64,000 bases of DNA. Origin: Actinokineospora enzanensis DSM 44649. Lineage in GTDB: Bacteria > Actinomycetota > Actinomycetes > Mycobacteriales > Pseudonocardiaceae. Below the pieces are notes generated by a model, which searched no databases, was not told the DNA's origin, and saw only the letters and a program-made list of their open reading frames with translations. Positions 7,763 through 16,730 of this stretch are shown piece after piece. The stretch's first letter is position 1; every line of letters begins with the position of its first letter. Location of the stretch: contig NZ_KB894413.1 of NCBI RefSeq assembly GCF_000374445.1, positions 62,001 to 126,000 of the forward strand, written 5' to 3'. The position numbers and the translations under genes were made by a program.

Positions 7763-9310
7763 TCAGATCAACGACGGGACGTGGGCGTCGATCAGGTGCG
7801 GGCCGGGCTCGGCGAGAGCGCGGCTGAACTGTTCGGCCAGTTCCTCCGCAGTCCGGGCCCGGGTGGCCGGGACGCCCATGCCCTCGGCGATGGCGGCGAA
7901 GTCGAGGTCGGGGTTGGCCAGGTCGAGCAGGGCGCGGGCACGGGGGCCCGCGGACTCGGCGCCGACGCGGGTGAGTTCCATGCGGAGGATGGCGTAGGCG
8001 CGGTTGTCGAGGATCACCGTGGTGACGTTCAGGTTCTCCCGGGCCATCGTCCACAGCGCGGAGATCGTGTACATGGCGCTGCCGTCGGACTGCAGGCAGA
8101 TGACCGGGCGGTCGGGGCAGGCGATGGCGGCGCCGACCGCGACCGGGAGGCCCTGGCCGATGGCGCCGCCGGTGAGGGTGAGGACGTCGTGGCGGGGGGC
8201 GCCCGCGGTGGCCGTCGGGATCAGCACGCCGGAGGTGTTGGCCTCGTCGGAGATGATGGCGCCGTCCGGCAGCAGGGCGCCGATGACCTCGGTCCAGTTC
8301 TGCGGGGTGAGGTCGCCGCTGGGCAGGGTCGGGCGGGAGGGCTGTTGCAGCACGGGTTCCACGCCGTCGGCGACCAGGTCGGCGAGGCGTTCGAGGGCGT
8401 CCACCGCGTCGTCGCCCACCTCCGCCAGGGTGTGTGTGCGGCAGCCCGGGGGGACGAGGTCGCTCGGTTTGCCGGGGTAGGCGAAGAAGGACACCGGGGA
8501 CTTCGCGCCGACCAGGACGAGGTGGCGGACGTCGGTGAGCTGCCACTGCACCTGTTCGGCCAGGTAGCCCAGCCGGTCGACGGCGGGCAGGCCCGCGCCG
8601 CGTTCGATGCGGGCGGGGAAGGTCTCGGCGAACAGGCGGGCGCCGGTGGCCGCGGCGATGCGGCTCGCGGCACGCAGTCCGCGTTCCCGGGTCGTGCCGG
8701 AACCCAGCAGCAGCACGGTGGACTCGCCGGAGCGCAGCACGCCCGCGACCGCGGCAGGCACCGAGTCGTCCACTGTGGACTTTGCGGGCGGCGACACCGG
8801 GGACGCGGGGACGCCGTCCGGGCCCCAGGAGACGTCCGCGGGCAGGACGAGGTTCGCGATGCCGCCTGCCGTCGCGGCGGCGACCGCGTCGGCCGCGTCG
8901 GTGCCGATCCTGGCCGGGTCGACGCAGGTGCGGCGCCAGCCCTCGGTCCAGCCGGTCAGCGCGTCGATATCGGACTCCAGCGGGGCGTCGAACCGCTTGT
9001 GCGACAGCGCGTGGTCGCCGATGACGTTGACGACCGGGGTGCGCGCGCGGCGGGCGTTGTGCAGGTTCGCCAAGCCGTTGGCCAGGCCGGGGCCCAGGTG
9101 CAGCAGCGTCGCGGCCGGTCGGTCGGTCATCCGCGCGTAGCCGTCGGCGGCGCCGGTGACGACGCCCTCGAACAGCGCCAGCACGCCGCGCATCCCGGGC
9201 ACGTCGTCGAGTGCGGCGACGAAGTGCATCTCCGAGGTGCCCGGGTTGGCGAAGCAGACGTCCACGCCCGCGTCGACCAGGGTGCGCAGCAGGGCCTGTG
9301 CGCCGTTCAT
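7763..9310 (-). CDS. thiamine-diphosphate-dependent enzyme, acetolactate synthase/benzoylformate decarboxylase-like
   Basis: 515 residues with the three-domain layout of the POX/ALS family. The N-terminal PYR domain holds 'FANPGTSE', whose Glu27 aligns with the glutamate that activates ThDP. A central domain is followed by the PP domain with 'GGAIGQGLPVAVGAA' and the ThDP/Mg motif 'SDGSAMYTISALWTMA...DNRAY'. The 'NPGTSE' form resembles benzoylformate decarboxylase ('NPGSNE') more than true acetolactate synthase, and no small regulatory subunit is encoded nearby. It overlaps the upstream GlcD-like oxidase by 4 bp. This suggests that a 2-hydroxyacid is oxidised to a 2-oxoacid and then decarboxylated or carboligated. 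The substrate is inferred, not shown. Confidence 0.85.
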   Translation of the reverse strand: MNGAQALLRTLVDAGVDVCFANPGTSEMHFVAALDDVPGMRGVLALFEGVVTGAADGYARMTDRPAATLLHLGPGLANGLANLHNARRARTPVVNVIGDHALSHKRFDAPLESDIDALTGWTEGWRRTCVDPARIGTDAADAVAAATAGGIANLVLPADVSWGPDGVPASPVSPPAKSTVDDSVPAAVAGVLRSGESTVLLLGSGTTRERGLRAASRIAAATGARLFAETFPARIERGAGLPAVDRLGYLAEQVQWQLTDVRHLVLVGAKSPVSFFAYPGKPSDLVPPGCRTHTLAEVGDDAVDALERLADLVADGVEPVLQQPSRPTLPSGDLTPQNWTEVIGALLPDGAIISDEANTSGVLIPTATAGAPRHDVLTLTGGAIGQGLPVAVGAAIACPDRPVICLQSDGSAMYTISALWTMARENLNVTTVILDNRAYAILRMELTRVGAESAGPRARALLDLANPDLDFAAIAEGMGVPATRARTAEELAEQFSRALAEPGPHLIDAHVPSLI

Positions 9311-10689
9311 TCGCTTCCCTCCGGTTCGGCGTCGAACAGGACGCCGGGGTTGAGCACGCCCGCCGGGTCGAACGCGTGCTTGATCCGGCGCATCAGGGCG
9401 ATCTTGGCTGGGTCCTCCAGTTCGAGGAAGTACTTCTTCTTCGCGTGCCCGACGCCGTGCTCGCCGGAGATCGCGCCGCCCAGTCGCAGGGCCGCGGCGA
9501 ACAGCTCGCGCAGCACGGTCGCGCGGCGCTCGGCGTCCTTCTGGAACAGTGCCAGGTGGACGTTGCCGTCGCCCGCGTGGCCGCAGCCGACCAGGAAAGT
9601 CTCGTGCGCCTGGGCGATCGCGGTGGCGGCGGCCATGAACTCGGGCAGCGCGGCGCGCGGCAGCACGGTGTCGATCACGTCGTCGGCACCCGCGGCCTTG
9701 CCGGTGTTGAAGGCCTGCTCCCGCGCCTGGATCAGCCTGCGCGCGGACCCGCCGGGCAGCACGTAGGCGTCGACGGCGCCGAGCCCGGTCAGCAGCTCGC
9801 CCGCGGTCTCGATGTCGGCGGTGAGCCGGTCCTCGTCGCGGTTCTCCAGCATGACCACCAGGTAGGCCTGGGAGCTGTCGCGGACCTCGTCGGGGATGCC
9901 CAGCTGCAGGTCGGCGGTGTGCGTGATGGCGGCCATGGTCAGCGCGTCGATGTACTCCAGGATCAGCGGCGCGAGCCCGGAGCCGACGACCGTCGGCACG
10001 GCGGCGGCGACCGCGGTGACGTCGCGGAACGGCGCCAGCACGGTGGCGGTGTGCCGGATGCGCGGCTGGAGCTTCAGGGTGGCCTCGGTGACCAGGGCGA
10101 GCGTGCCCTCCGAGCCGATGATCAGCTGGGTGAGGTCGTAGCCGGTGCTGGCCTTGACGTACTTGCCGCCGGTGCGCAGCACCTCGCCGGTGGCCAGCAC
10201 GGCTTCGAGGCCGAGCACGTTATGCCTGGTGACGCCGTGTTTGACCGCGCGCATGCCGCCCGCGTTGGTGGCGACGTTGCCGCCCAGGCTGCCGCTCAGC
10301 TCGCCCGGGTAGACGGGATAGACCAGGCCGACCTCGGCGGTGCGCTCGTCGAGCTCGCGCAGGGTGACGCCGGGCTGGACGACGGCCACGTGGTTCTCGG
10401 TGTCGATCTCCAGGATGGCGTTCATCCGCTCGAACGACACGACGATCCCGTCCGCGCGCGGCACGGCCGCCCCGGAGATCCCGGTGCCGGACCCGCGCGC
10501 GGTGACCGGCACGCCCTCCGCCGCGGCGAGCGTGAGCACCTCCGCGACCTCGGCGCTCGTCCTCGGTCGCACGACGTACGCGGGCCGGGTCAGCAGCCCG
10601 CCGATGGACTCGTCGTGCCCGTAGTCGTCGCCGATCTCGTCACCGGTGAGCACGTCGGTGATCCCGGCCAGCCGTCGCCCGAACTCCAT
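9307..10689 (-). CDS. FAD-linked oxidase, GlcD/D-lactate dehydrogenase type
   Basis: 460 residues, ATG 10689 with GAAAGGGG upstream. The PCMH-type FAD-binding domain (about residues 40-215) includes 'PVTARGSGTGISGAAVP' and 'LGGNVATNAGGMRAVKHG'. The C-terminal FAD-oxidase domain ends with the family marker 'GEHGVGHAKKKYF' and 'FDPAGVLNPGVLF'. Such flavoproteins oxidise 2-hydroxyacids (glycolate, D-lactate, D-2-hydroxyglutarate) to 2-oxoacids. It shares 4 bp with the ThDP enzyme downstream, and a DAO-type oxidase follows upstream on the same strand, so a small oxidative module is likely. Confidence 0.88.
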   Translation of the reverse strand: MEFGRRLAGITDVLTGDEIGDDYGHDESIGGLLTRPAYVVRPRTSAEVAEVLTLAAAEGVPVTARGSGTGISGAAVPRADGIVVSFERMNAILEIDTENHVAVVQPGVTLRELDERTAEVGLVYPVYPGELSGSLGGNVATNAGGMRAVKHGVTRHNVLGLEAVLATGEVLRTGGKYVKASTGYDLTQLIIGSEGTLALVTEATLKLQPRIRHTATVLAPFRDVTAVAAAVPTVVGSGLAPLILEYIDALTMAAITHTADLQLGIPDEVRDSSQAYLVVMLENRDEDRLTADIETAGELLTGLGAVDAYVLPGGSARRLIQAREQAFNTGKAAGADDVIDTVLPRAALPEFMAAATAIAQAHETFLVGCGHAGDGNVHLALFQKDAERRATVLRELFAAALRLGGAISGEHGVGHAKKKYFLELEDPAKIALMRRIKHAFDPAGVLNPGVLFDAEPEGSE

Positions 10690-10730
10690 GGCACCCCTTT
10701 CGCTGCGCCCACGATAGTGCGATTCGCGGA

Positions 10731-11771
10731 TCAGAGCAGGCGTGCCGGGGACAGCTGTTCGCGCGGCACGTCGGTCGGCTCGCCCAGCACGATCCGCGCG
10801 GCGGTCTCGGCCAGAGCCGGGGCCATCTGGATGCCGTAGCCGCCCTGGCCCGCGAAGAAGCTGAACCCGGGATGCCCGGGAAGTTCACCCACCACGGGCG
10901 ACCGGTCGGGGGCGAACGTGCGCAGCCCGGCCCACGCGGTGCGCACGGACCGCAGCCCGAGCGTGGTGGCGGCGTTGACCCGCTCCATCGCCAACGCGAC
11001 ATCGATGTCCTCGGGCTTGACGTCGCGCGGCTCGTCAGGGGTCTCGTCCGCCGGGGAGATCAGCACGCCAGGGCCTTCCGGCCGGAAGTAGAAGGTGTCG
11101 GCGACGTCGCCGACCACCGGCCAGTCCGGTTCGACCGGCGCCCCGACGGCGATCGCGATGGTCCGCCGCAGCGGCCGCAAGCCGAGCGTGGGCACACCCG
11201 CGAGCGCGGCGACCTTGTCGGTCCACGCCCCTGCGGCGGCGACGATGTGTCCGACACCGACGTCCTCGACACCGAGCGTGACCCGCCAGCCGCCGCCGTC
11301 GCGCCGGATCGCGGTGACGGGGGCGCCGACGCGGATCCCGCCCGTGGCGCGGAGGTCGCGGACGTAGCGCTGGTGCAGGCCCATGACGTCGATGTCCATC
11401 GTGCCCGTGCCCCGGGCGAGAGCGGGGAAGCGTTCGGGGAGAAGCACCGGACACAGCTCGCGCGCTTCCTGCGCGGTGATCACCTCCGCGGTCCCGGTGG
11501 CGACCACACCCGCGATCTCGTCCTCATCGCCGAGCCAGATCATGGACCGCGGCCGCAGCAGGTCACCGAACCGCTCACGACTCGCGATCGTAAGCGCCCG
11601 CACGACCGGACCGCCGAAACTGGGCAGATAGATGGCCGCGGACCGGCCCGTGGTGTGCCGGGCCAGCTCCGGCTCGGCCTCGACCAGCAACACGGACCGA
11701 CGCGGCGCGAGCTCCGCCGCGATCGACACACCGGCGATCCCGCCGCCGACCACCAGCACATCCCAACTCAT
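10731..11771 (-). CDS. FAD-dependent oxidoreductase, DAO family (glycine/D-amino-acid oxidase-like)
   Basis: 346 residues from ATG 11771. The dinucleotide-binding motif 'VLVVGGGIAGVSIAAELA' starts at residue 5, followed by 'ARHTTGRSAAIYLPSFGG', typical of DadA/SoxB-type oxidases, and C-terminal 'RSPVVGELPGHPGFSFFAGQGGYGIQMAP', which closes over the FAD. The usual reaction is oxidation of an amino acid or N-methyl amino acid to an imine. It lies 41 bp from the GlcD-like gene on the same strand. Confidence 0.85.
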   Translation of the reverse strand: MSWDVLVVGGGIAGVSIAAELAPRRSVLLVEAEPELARHTTGRSAAIYLPSFGGPVVRALTIASRERFGDLLRPRSMIWLGDEDEIAGVVATGTAEVITAQEARELCPVLLPERFPALARGTGTMDIDVMGLHQRYVRDLRATGGIRVGAPVTAIRRDGGGWRVTLGVEDVGVGHIVAAAGAWTDKVAALAGVPTLGLRPLRRTIAIAVGAPVEPDWPVVGDVADTFYFRPEGPGVLISPADETPDEPRDVKPEDIDVALAMERVNAATTLGLRSVRTAWAGLRTFAPDRSPVVGELPGHPGFSFFAGQGGYGIQMAPALAETAARIVLGEPTDVPREQLSPARLL

Positions 11772-11970
11772 GACGCCAGCTTGCCACGGCCGCCGATCCC
11801 CCGGACCACACGAACTCCGCTCCGCTTGCCGCCGCGACGCAGCCCCCGCCGAGCTGCTGATTGTCGAGCATGGAAGGCGTAGTGCACTTCTCGGGGAGTG
11901 CGGTATCACCGACAATAGGTTCCCGCGCAAGCGGCATGTTCGTGGGAGAGACCTCAAGGCGCCTGCCGGG

Positions 11971-12329
11971 CTGCCCGAGTCCTGGGACGACCGGCAGGCC
12001 GCCGACCCCGCCGAGGTGTCCGGGGTGCGGCGTCGGCGGGACCGGTGCGCCATCCCCGACACGGTGCGGCATCGGGAGAAGTGGCGATTGGCGCTGGACA
12101 TGTTCGACGAACTCGCCGGCTGGGTCTGTCCGCGCGGCCGGTGGTCGCGGACGCCGGCTACGGCGACGCCGCCGGGTTCCGGCAGGGGCTCACCGACCGC
12201 GGACTGACCTATGTGTTGGCAGTCAGGCCGACAGCCACCACCCACTCGGCCGCCACGCAACCGGTCGCGGGTGCGGGCGACGCCCCGGCCGAGACGGCGA
12301 CGTGGGCGGTTCCGGTGCGGTGTGGGTGA
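11971..12329 (+). pseudogene. IS701-like DDE transposase remnant, frameshifted
   Basis: Two frames read successive pieces of an IS701-type transposase. The first gives 'LPESWDD' (from 11971) to 'DTVRHREKWRLALDMFDELAGW' (near 12125). The second gives 'RPVVADAGYGDAAGFRQGL' to 'YVLAVRPTA' and ends at TGA 12327. The shift lies around 12125-12140. Both ends of the element are missing and I see no terminal repeats. The 180 bp upstream of it (11790-11970) hold no gene. Confidence 0.75.
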
Positions 12330-12381
12330 CCGAGGATTCTCGCGGGCCCGGCACCCTCCGGCTCCGGAGCACGGGTCGTGT

Positions 12382-14121
12382 TCAGCAAATGATGATGAGG
12401 CTGGTGAGGGCGGTGCAGGAGGCGATGCCGGTGTCGTTGGCGGGGTTGGGGTCGGTGGGGGTGCTGGTGGTTCGGATGGCGGTGGCGTCAAGGGCCAGAT
12501 TGACGGTGAGGGCGCCGAAGGTGGCTCGCAGGGTGTGTGTCGCGGTGGCGCCGTTGGGCAGGGTGGTGACGGGGCAGGTCGCGGTGCGGGTGGTGGGGGT
12601 GTAGGTGCAGGTGGTGGAGGTCGCCCCGGTGGCGGCCGTCGGCAGGGTGAGGGTGACCGTGCCCGTCGTGGCGGTGTCCGGGCCGGTGTTGGTGACCGTC
12701 AGGGTGTAGTCGATGGCGGTGCTGAGCAGGGGCGCGGTGGCGCGGAGGTCGACGGCGAGGTCGGCGGCGGGTGGTCCCTGGATGGCGGTGCCGGTGGCGT
12801 CGCCCGCGTCGATGGCGGTGATGCCGGACAGGGGTGTGGCGCAGGGGGCGGTGCCGCCGGGGGCGCATGCCTGGACCGGCACGGTGCGTTCGGTGGTCGT
12901 GCCGTCGCCGAGTTGACCGTGGTTGTTCGCGCCCCAGGCGTGGACGACTCCGCCGATCAGGGCGAGGGAGTGGTCGCCGCGTTCGCCCGCGGCGATGGCG
13001 GAGACGCCGGACAGGGGTGAGGCGCACGGCGCGGTGGCGCCCGCGGCGCAGGTGCGTACCGGGGTGTTGCGGTCGGTGGTGGTGCCATCGCCGAGTTGAC
13101 CGTGGAGGTTGTCGCCCCAGGCGTGCGTGACACCGCCCACGAGGGCTAGTGAGTGGTCCTGTCCCGCGGCGACGGCGGTGGCGCCGGTCAGGAACGAGGT
13201 GCAGGGCGCGGTGGTGCCGACGGCGCACACCCGGGTGGGTACGCCGCTGTCGGTGCCGCGGTCGTCGTTGCCGAGTTGGCCGTCGGCGTTGTCGCCCCAG
13301 GCGTGCGCGGTGCCGCCCGCGACGGCCAGGACGTGGTCTTCTCCGGCGGCGATGGCGGTGACCCCGGACAGGAACGACGTGCACGGCGCGGTTGTCCCGG
13401 CAGCGCAGACCCGGACCGGTGTCGAGCTGTCGGTGGGTGCGTTGCCGTTGCCGAGTTGACTGTCGCTGTTGTCGCCCCAGGCGTGCGCGACGCCGCCACT
13501 GATGGCCAGCGAGTCGAAGCCGCCCGCGGCGATGGCGGTGACGCCGGACAGGAACGAGGTGCACGGCGCGGTGGCGCCGGCGGCACAGACCCGCACGGGT
13601 ACCGCGCTGTCTGTGGGTGCGTCGCCGTTGCCGAGTTGTCCCTGGTTGTTGTTGCCCCAGCTCACCACGGAGCCGTCGGACAGCAGCGCGAGGGAGTGGT
13701 CCTCCCCGGCGGCGATGGCGGTGACCCCGGACAGGAACGACGTGCAGGGCGCGGTCGCGCCGATGGCGCAGACCCGGACCGGTATGGCGCTGTCGGTGGT
13801 GGTGCCGTTGCCGAGCTGGGCTTGGGAGTTGTACCCCGACGCGACAACGGTGCCGTCGGACAGCAACCACAGGGTGTGCAGGGCACCCGCGGCGACCGCC
13901 GTCGCGTTTCCCAGTCCGGGGGAACACGGTGTGGTGGCCCCGGGGGCGCAGACCGGCACCGGGACACTCCTGTCGGTGGTGGTGCCGTCGCCGAGCTGAC
14001 CGAGGCCGTTGCGGCCCCAGGCCAGCGCGGGCCCGGGCGGCACGGCCTGGGCCGCGGGCGCGACCACAGCGGCGCAGACCAGGCTCACCGCGGCGAGCAG
14101 GACCAATCCGCGAGTCTTCAC
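12382..14121 (-). CDS. secreted RCC1-repeat protein with C-terminal DUF11-like domain
   Basis: 579 residues from GTG 14121. Signal peptide about 1-26. Seven RCC1-type blades follow (about 30-445), each with 'AWGxNxxGQLGxGxxTD' and 'GVTAIAAGxxHSLAL'. Unusually, each repeat inserts a 10-residue element with two cysteines ('VCAAGATAPC'), seven copies in all, probably seven disulfide-closed loops. Residues about 455-560 are a DUF11/CARDB-like beta-sandwich ('DYTLTVTNTGPDTATTG'), and the C-terminus ends in Cys. RCC1 propellers bind proteins or ligands; this one is extracellular. No anchor is visible. The DNA has a matching tandem period of about 170-180 bp. Confidence 0.82.
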   Translation of the reverse strand: MKTRGLVLLAAVSLVCAAVVAPAAQAVPPGPALAWGRNGLGQLGDGTTTDRSVPVPVCAPGATTPCSPGLGNATAVAAGALHTLWLLSDGTVVASGYNSQAQLGNGTTTDSAIPVRVCAIGATAPCTSFLSGVTAIAAGEDHSLALLSDGSVVSWGNNNQGQLGNGDAPTDSAVPVRVCAAGATAPCTSFLSGVTAIAAGGFDSLAISGGVAHAWGDNSDSQLGNGNAPTDSSTPVRVCAAGTTAPCTSFLSGVTAIAAGEDHVLAVAGGTAHAWGDNADGQLGNDDRGTDSGVPTRVCAVGTTAPCTSFLTGATAVAAGQDHSLALVGGVTHAWGDNLHGQLGDGTTTDRNTPVRTCAAGATAPCASPLSGVSAIAAGERGDHSLALIGGVVHAWGANNHGQLGDGTTTERTVPVQACAPGGTAPCATPLSGITAIDAGDATGTAIQGPPAADLAVDLRATAPLLSTAIDYTLTVTNTGPDTATTGTVTLTLPTAATGATSTTCTYTPTTRTATCPVTTLPNGATATHTLRATFGALTVNLALDATAIRTTSTPTDPNPANDTGIASCTALTSLIIIC

Positions 14122-14175
14122 AACCGTGCTACCCCATTCCGGATCGTCATTGATCGGACACCACCCTGATCGGGG

Positions 14176-14715
14176 TCAGAGGCCGAGGAACTGCCAGGTC
14201 GAGGGGCCCTGGAGTCGGGTCAGACCGCCGGGAGCGAAGCAGGCGCCAAGGGTCTCGGCGGTGACGGTCAGCACCTGGGTGACCGTGGCGCCCGCGAGGG
14301 TTCCCGAGGTGACCGGGCCGGTGGTGACCACGACCAGGACACCGTCGGTCTGGGTGGGGTGGCTGGTCCACTGCCACTCGCTGGTGGAGGCGTTGTTGTT
14401 CCAGTGCAGCGTTTCGCTACCGGTGCCCTCGTCCAACAACGCCAGGCACGACCGTTCGGTGGTGCCTGAGAACGGGGAGGTGAACGAATGCAGGCCCGGG
14501 TGGGTAAGGCTGGTGCAGGCTGTCGCTTCCTCCAGCCCGCTGACGGCGACCGACTGGGGAGTGAGCGTCAACCCGGGGGTGAAGTCGACCTCGATCTCGC
14601 CGACACAGGTCACCAGCGCGGGGGTGGCCTGCGCGGGGACCGGGACGAGCAGTACCGACAGGCACAGCGCCACCGCGGTCACCGGGATGAGCTTGAGCAG
14701 TCGGCGGATCATCAT
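14176..14715 (-). CDS. secreted hypothetical protein with cysteines
   Basis: 179 residues from ATG 14715, GGAGG eight bases upstream. Signal peptide 'LIPVTAVALCLSVLLVPVPAQA' is followed by a beta-rich mature domain with four cysteines in two likely pairs ('LVTCVGEIEV', 'ATACTSL', 'RSCLALL', 'GACFAP'). It lies 54 bp downstream of the RCC1-repeat gene's start on the same strand but is transcribed toward a separate unit. It resembles other actinomycete secreted hypotheticals; no function is recognised. Confidence 0.6.
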   Translation of the reverse strand: MMIRRLLKLIPVTAVALCLSVLLVPVPAQATPALVTCVGEIEVDFTPGLTLTPQSVAVSGLEEATACTSLTHPGLHSFTSPFSGTTERSCLALLDEGTGSETLHWNNNASTSEWQWTSHPTQTDGVLVVVTTGPVTSGTLAGATVTQVLTVTAETLGACFAPGGLTRLQGPSTWQFLGL

Positions 14716-15117
14716 CGTGTCCGCCTCCGCGAAAGGCGCAATATGTCCACTGTGGATTTATCAGTGCGTCGCACGGGTTCTCCCGAGGAGGAGGCGACAG
14801 AGGCAAGAGCAGCCTGACCGTCGGTCGGACCCGGTTCAATCACCCATCACGGTGGCAAGCCCACTCATCAAGGTGACCTTGGCCGTCACCGAAAGCCCGC
14901 ACCCGGCCGCGTGTCCGACACCACGGTCACGCGTCACCGAACCACATCGGCCACAGTGGACACCTGGAGCCTGGTACGCCGAGCGGCCGGAACAACCCGG
15001 ATGGCGGTGAGTCGACCACTCGACCGGCGGCGTGTCCCAGCGCGGAGAGCCCGTAGCGTCAGGCCACATGATCACCGCGACACCGCGGGCGGCCGATTTC
15101 CCTGAAAGGGGTCCACA
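14716..15117. other. gene-free upstream region
   Basis: About 400 bp with no convincing coding frame. It contains the 11-mer TCCACTGTGGA at 14746-14756 and a related CCACAGTGGA at 14951-14960. It probably holds the promoter of the secreted-protein gene to the left. Confidence 0.4.
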
Positions 15118-15342
15118 GTGAGCGGCCTGCACGTGTTCAAGGCGGGCAAGATCGTCTGCACCTGGATCGGCCCCGCCGACGAGAACCGAGTCGTGGCGCT
15201 CGTGACGCCCCACCTCTGGTGCCTCGACACCGGGAACAACCCGGGAAGGATGTGGACAACCGCCGTCACGGGCGCCAGGACGGGTCGCGGCCGCTGGTGG
15301 CGAGGGCGTGGTCGAGTGGGGAGGCCGGGTCGGGGATGGTGA
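15118..15342 (+). CDS. possible small protein, uncertain
   Basis: 74 codons from GTG 15118 after GAAAGGGG. The first 30-35 codons ('SGLHVFKAGKIVCTWIG' and onward) show strong G/C third-position bias like real genes here, but the bias is lost after about 15240, where the frame runs over the end of the convergent gene. It may be a genuine short gene, or the 3' stump of a decayed one. Confidence 0.3.
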   Translation: MSGLHVFKAGKIVCTWIGPADENRVVALVTPHLWCLDTGNNPGRMWTTAVTGARTGRGRWWRGRGRVGRPGRGW

Positions 15343-15841
15343 TCTCGGGGCCGAAGTAGCCGTACTCGCGGGCCTGGTCGGCCAGGGCGAGGGTGCCCTG
15401 GTGGGCGGTCTCGGCGATGTCGGGGTCGATGTCGAAGGGGTGGCCGGTGGCCTTGGCGAGGTCCCAGCCGTGCAGGACGAGCTCGGCGAGGAGCATGTCG
15501 TGCAGGTTCCGGGCGGGGGTGGGGTCGCCCATCATGACCGTGTCGCCGTCGAGGCCGCCGGGGGCGTCCCAGGCCTGGGCGGCGCGGGTGGCGGTGTCGA
15601 TGAAGCGGGTCGGCCAGTCGGTGGTGTGGTCGTTCGCCTCGTCCTCGGTGCCGTCGTCGGGCGGCGGGGTGCGCGTGGCGGTGCGTTCGGCGACGATTCC
15701 GCTCCACAGCGTGAGGTGGTTGGCGAGTTTCTGGACAGTCCACTCGGGACAGGGGGTGGGCAGGTCGAACTGGTCCCTGGTCACGGCGCGGGCGAGCTCG
15801 GCCACGCGTTCGGTGGCTCGGGTGATCTGGCTCTTCTCCAT
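15266..15841 (-). CDS. TIGR03086/DinB-like metal-binding protein (mycothiol-dependent family)
   Basis: 191 residues from ATG 15841 (an in-frame GTG at 15850 is an alternative). The fold is the four-helix DinB/MDMPI N-terminal domain: 'LPTPCPEWTVQKLANHL' with the first His ligand, and 'HDMLLAELVLHGWDLAKATG' with the other ligands. Actinobacterial members include maleylpyruvate isomerase and mycothiol S-conjugate enzymes. Activity is unassigned. Divergent to the AraC-type regulator, with 80 bp between the starts. Confidence 0.75.
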   Translation of the reverse strand: MEKSQITRATERVAELARAVTRDQFDLPTPCPEWTVQKLANHLTLWSGIVAERTATRTPPPDDGTEDEANDHTTDWPTRFIDTATRAAQAWDAPGGLDGDTVMMGDPTPARNLHDMLLAELVLHGWDLAKATGHPFDIDPDIAETAHQGTLALADQAREYGYFGPEITIPDPASPLDHALATSGRDPSWRP

Positions 15842-15920
15842 GCCCGGCACCGTAGGCGGCGGGCGGGCGCGGGTTCTTGAAGAAACGCGACGCTGTCGGT
15901 GGGCGGGGTTACCGTGGGGT

Positions 15921-16721
15921 GTGGCGACCAGGGGCGTGCTGGACGAGCGGACCGCGCGGACGAAGTTCCGGCTGCGGACGCTGCCGCCCGCGCCCGAGTT
16001 GGCGCCGTTCGTGGAGTACCACTGGATCGTGTCCTGGGACCTGGACGAGCCCTACGAGCAGCGGGTCGTGCCGCACCCGAACGTGCACCTGGTGTTCGCG
16101 CCCGAGGGAGCGATGGTGCACGGGGTGATGCGCGGGTTGTTCACGCGGCGGCTGGTCGGGCGGGAGCAGGTGCTGGGGGTGCGGTTCCACCCGGGCGGGT
16201 TCCGGCCGTGGCTGGGGCGTCGGGTCGCGGACATCACCGATCGGACACTGTCGGTCACGGATCTGTTCGGGGTCGCGGGCACCGAGAAGCCGATCGGGGA
16301 CGCGCCGGACGACGCGGCGATGGTGGCCGAGGCCGAGGCGGTGCTGCTGCCCAGGCTGCCCGCCGTCGATCCCGTGATCGAGCAGGTGCGCGGGCTGGTC
16401 GGGTCGATCGTCGACGACTTGGCGCTGACCCGGGTCGACCAGCTGGCGCGCGCGTCGGGGCTGACCGTGCGTTCGGTGCAGCGGCTGTTCAGCGAGTATG
16501 TGGGCGTCGGCCCGAAGTGGGTCATCCGCCGCCACCGGCTGCACGAGGCCGCCCTGCGCGCCGACGAGGGCGGGCCGGTCGACTGGGCGGGTCTGGCCGC
16601 CGACCTGGGGTTTGCCGACCAGGCGCACTTCACCCGGGAGTTCACCGCGACCGTGGGCACCTCGCCCGCGCGCTATCTGGCGGGCGGAAACCCGGTGGGG
16701 GCCGACGGCGCCGGTCGCTAG
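15921..16721 (+). CDS. AraC-family transcriptional regulator
   Basis: 266 residues. An N-terminal beta-barrel domain of the DUF6597 type ('LAPFVEYHWIVSWDL', 'LGVRFHPGGFRPWLG') is followed by a C-terminal HTH_18 domain with two helix-turn-helices ('RVDQLARASGLTVRSVQRLF', 'WAGLAADLGFADQAHFTREF'). GTG 15921 follows TACCGT (15910-15915) by five bases, so the message may be leaderless. Target unknown; the divergent TIGR03086 gene is a natural candidate. The TAG stop is part of the -10 box of the next gene. Confidence 0.82.
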   Translation: MATRGVLDERTARTKFRLRTLPPAPELAPFVEYHWIVSWDLDEPYEQRVVPHPNVHLVFAPEGAMVHGVMRGLFTRRLVGREQVLGVRFHPGGFRPWLGRRVADITDRTLSVTDLFGVAGTEKPIGDAPDDAAMVAEAEAVLLPRLPAVDPVIEQVRGLVGSIVDDLALTRVDQLARASGLTVRSVQRLFSEYVGVGPKWVIRRHRLHEAALRADEGGPVDWAGLAADLGFADQAHFTREFTATVGTSPARYLAGGNPVGADGAGR

Positions 16722-16724
16722 GTT
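16719..16724 (+). promoter_or_regulatory. -10 box of a leaderless gene
   Basis: TAGGTT, exactly six bases before the ATG at 16731, which puts the predicted transcription start on the start codon. The box overlaps the stop codon of the AraC-type gene. Confidence 0.5.
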
Positions 16725-16730
16725 GCGGCT

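Noticed and set aside
11632-12207. Intact gene between the DAO oxidase and the RCC1 gene
   Set aside because: Only the part from about 11971 resembles a protein (transposase), and it is frameshifted; the rest is non-coding.
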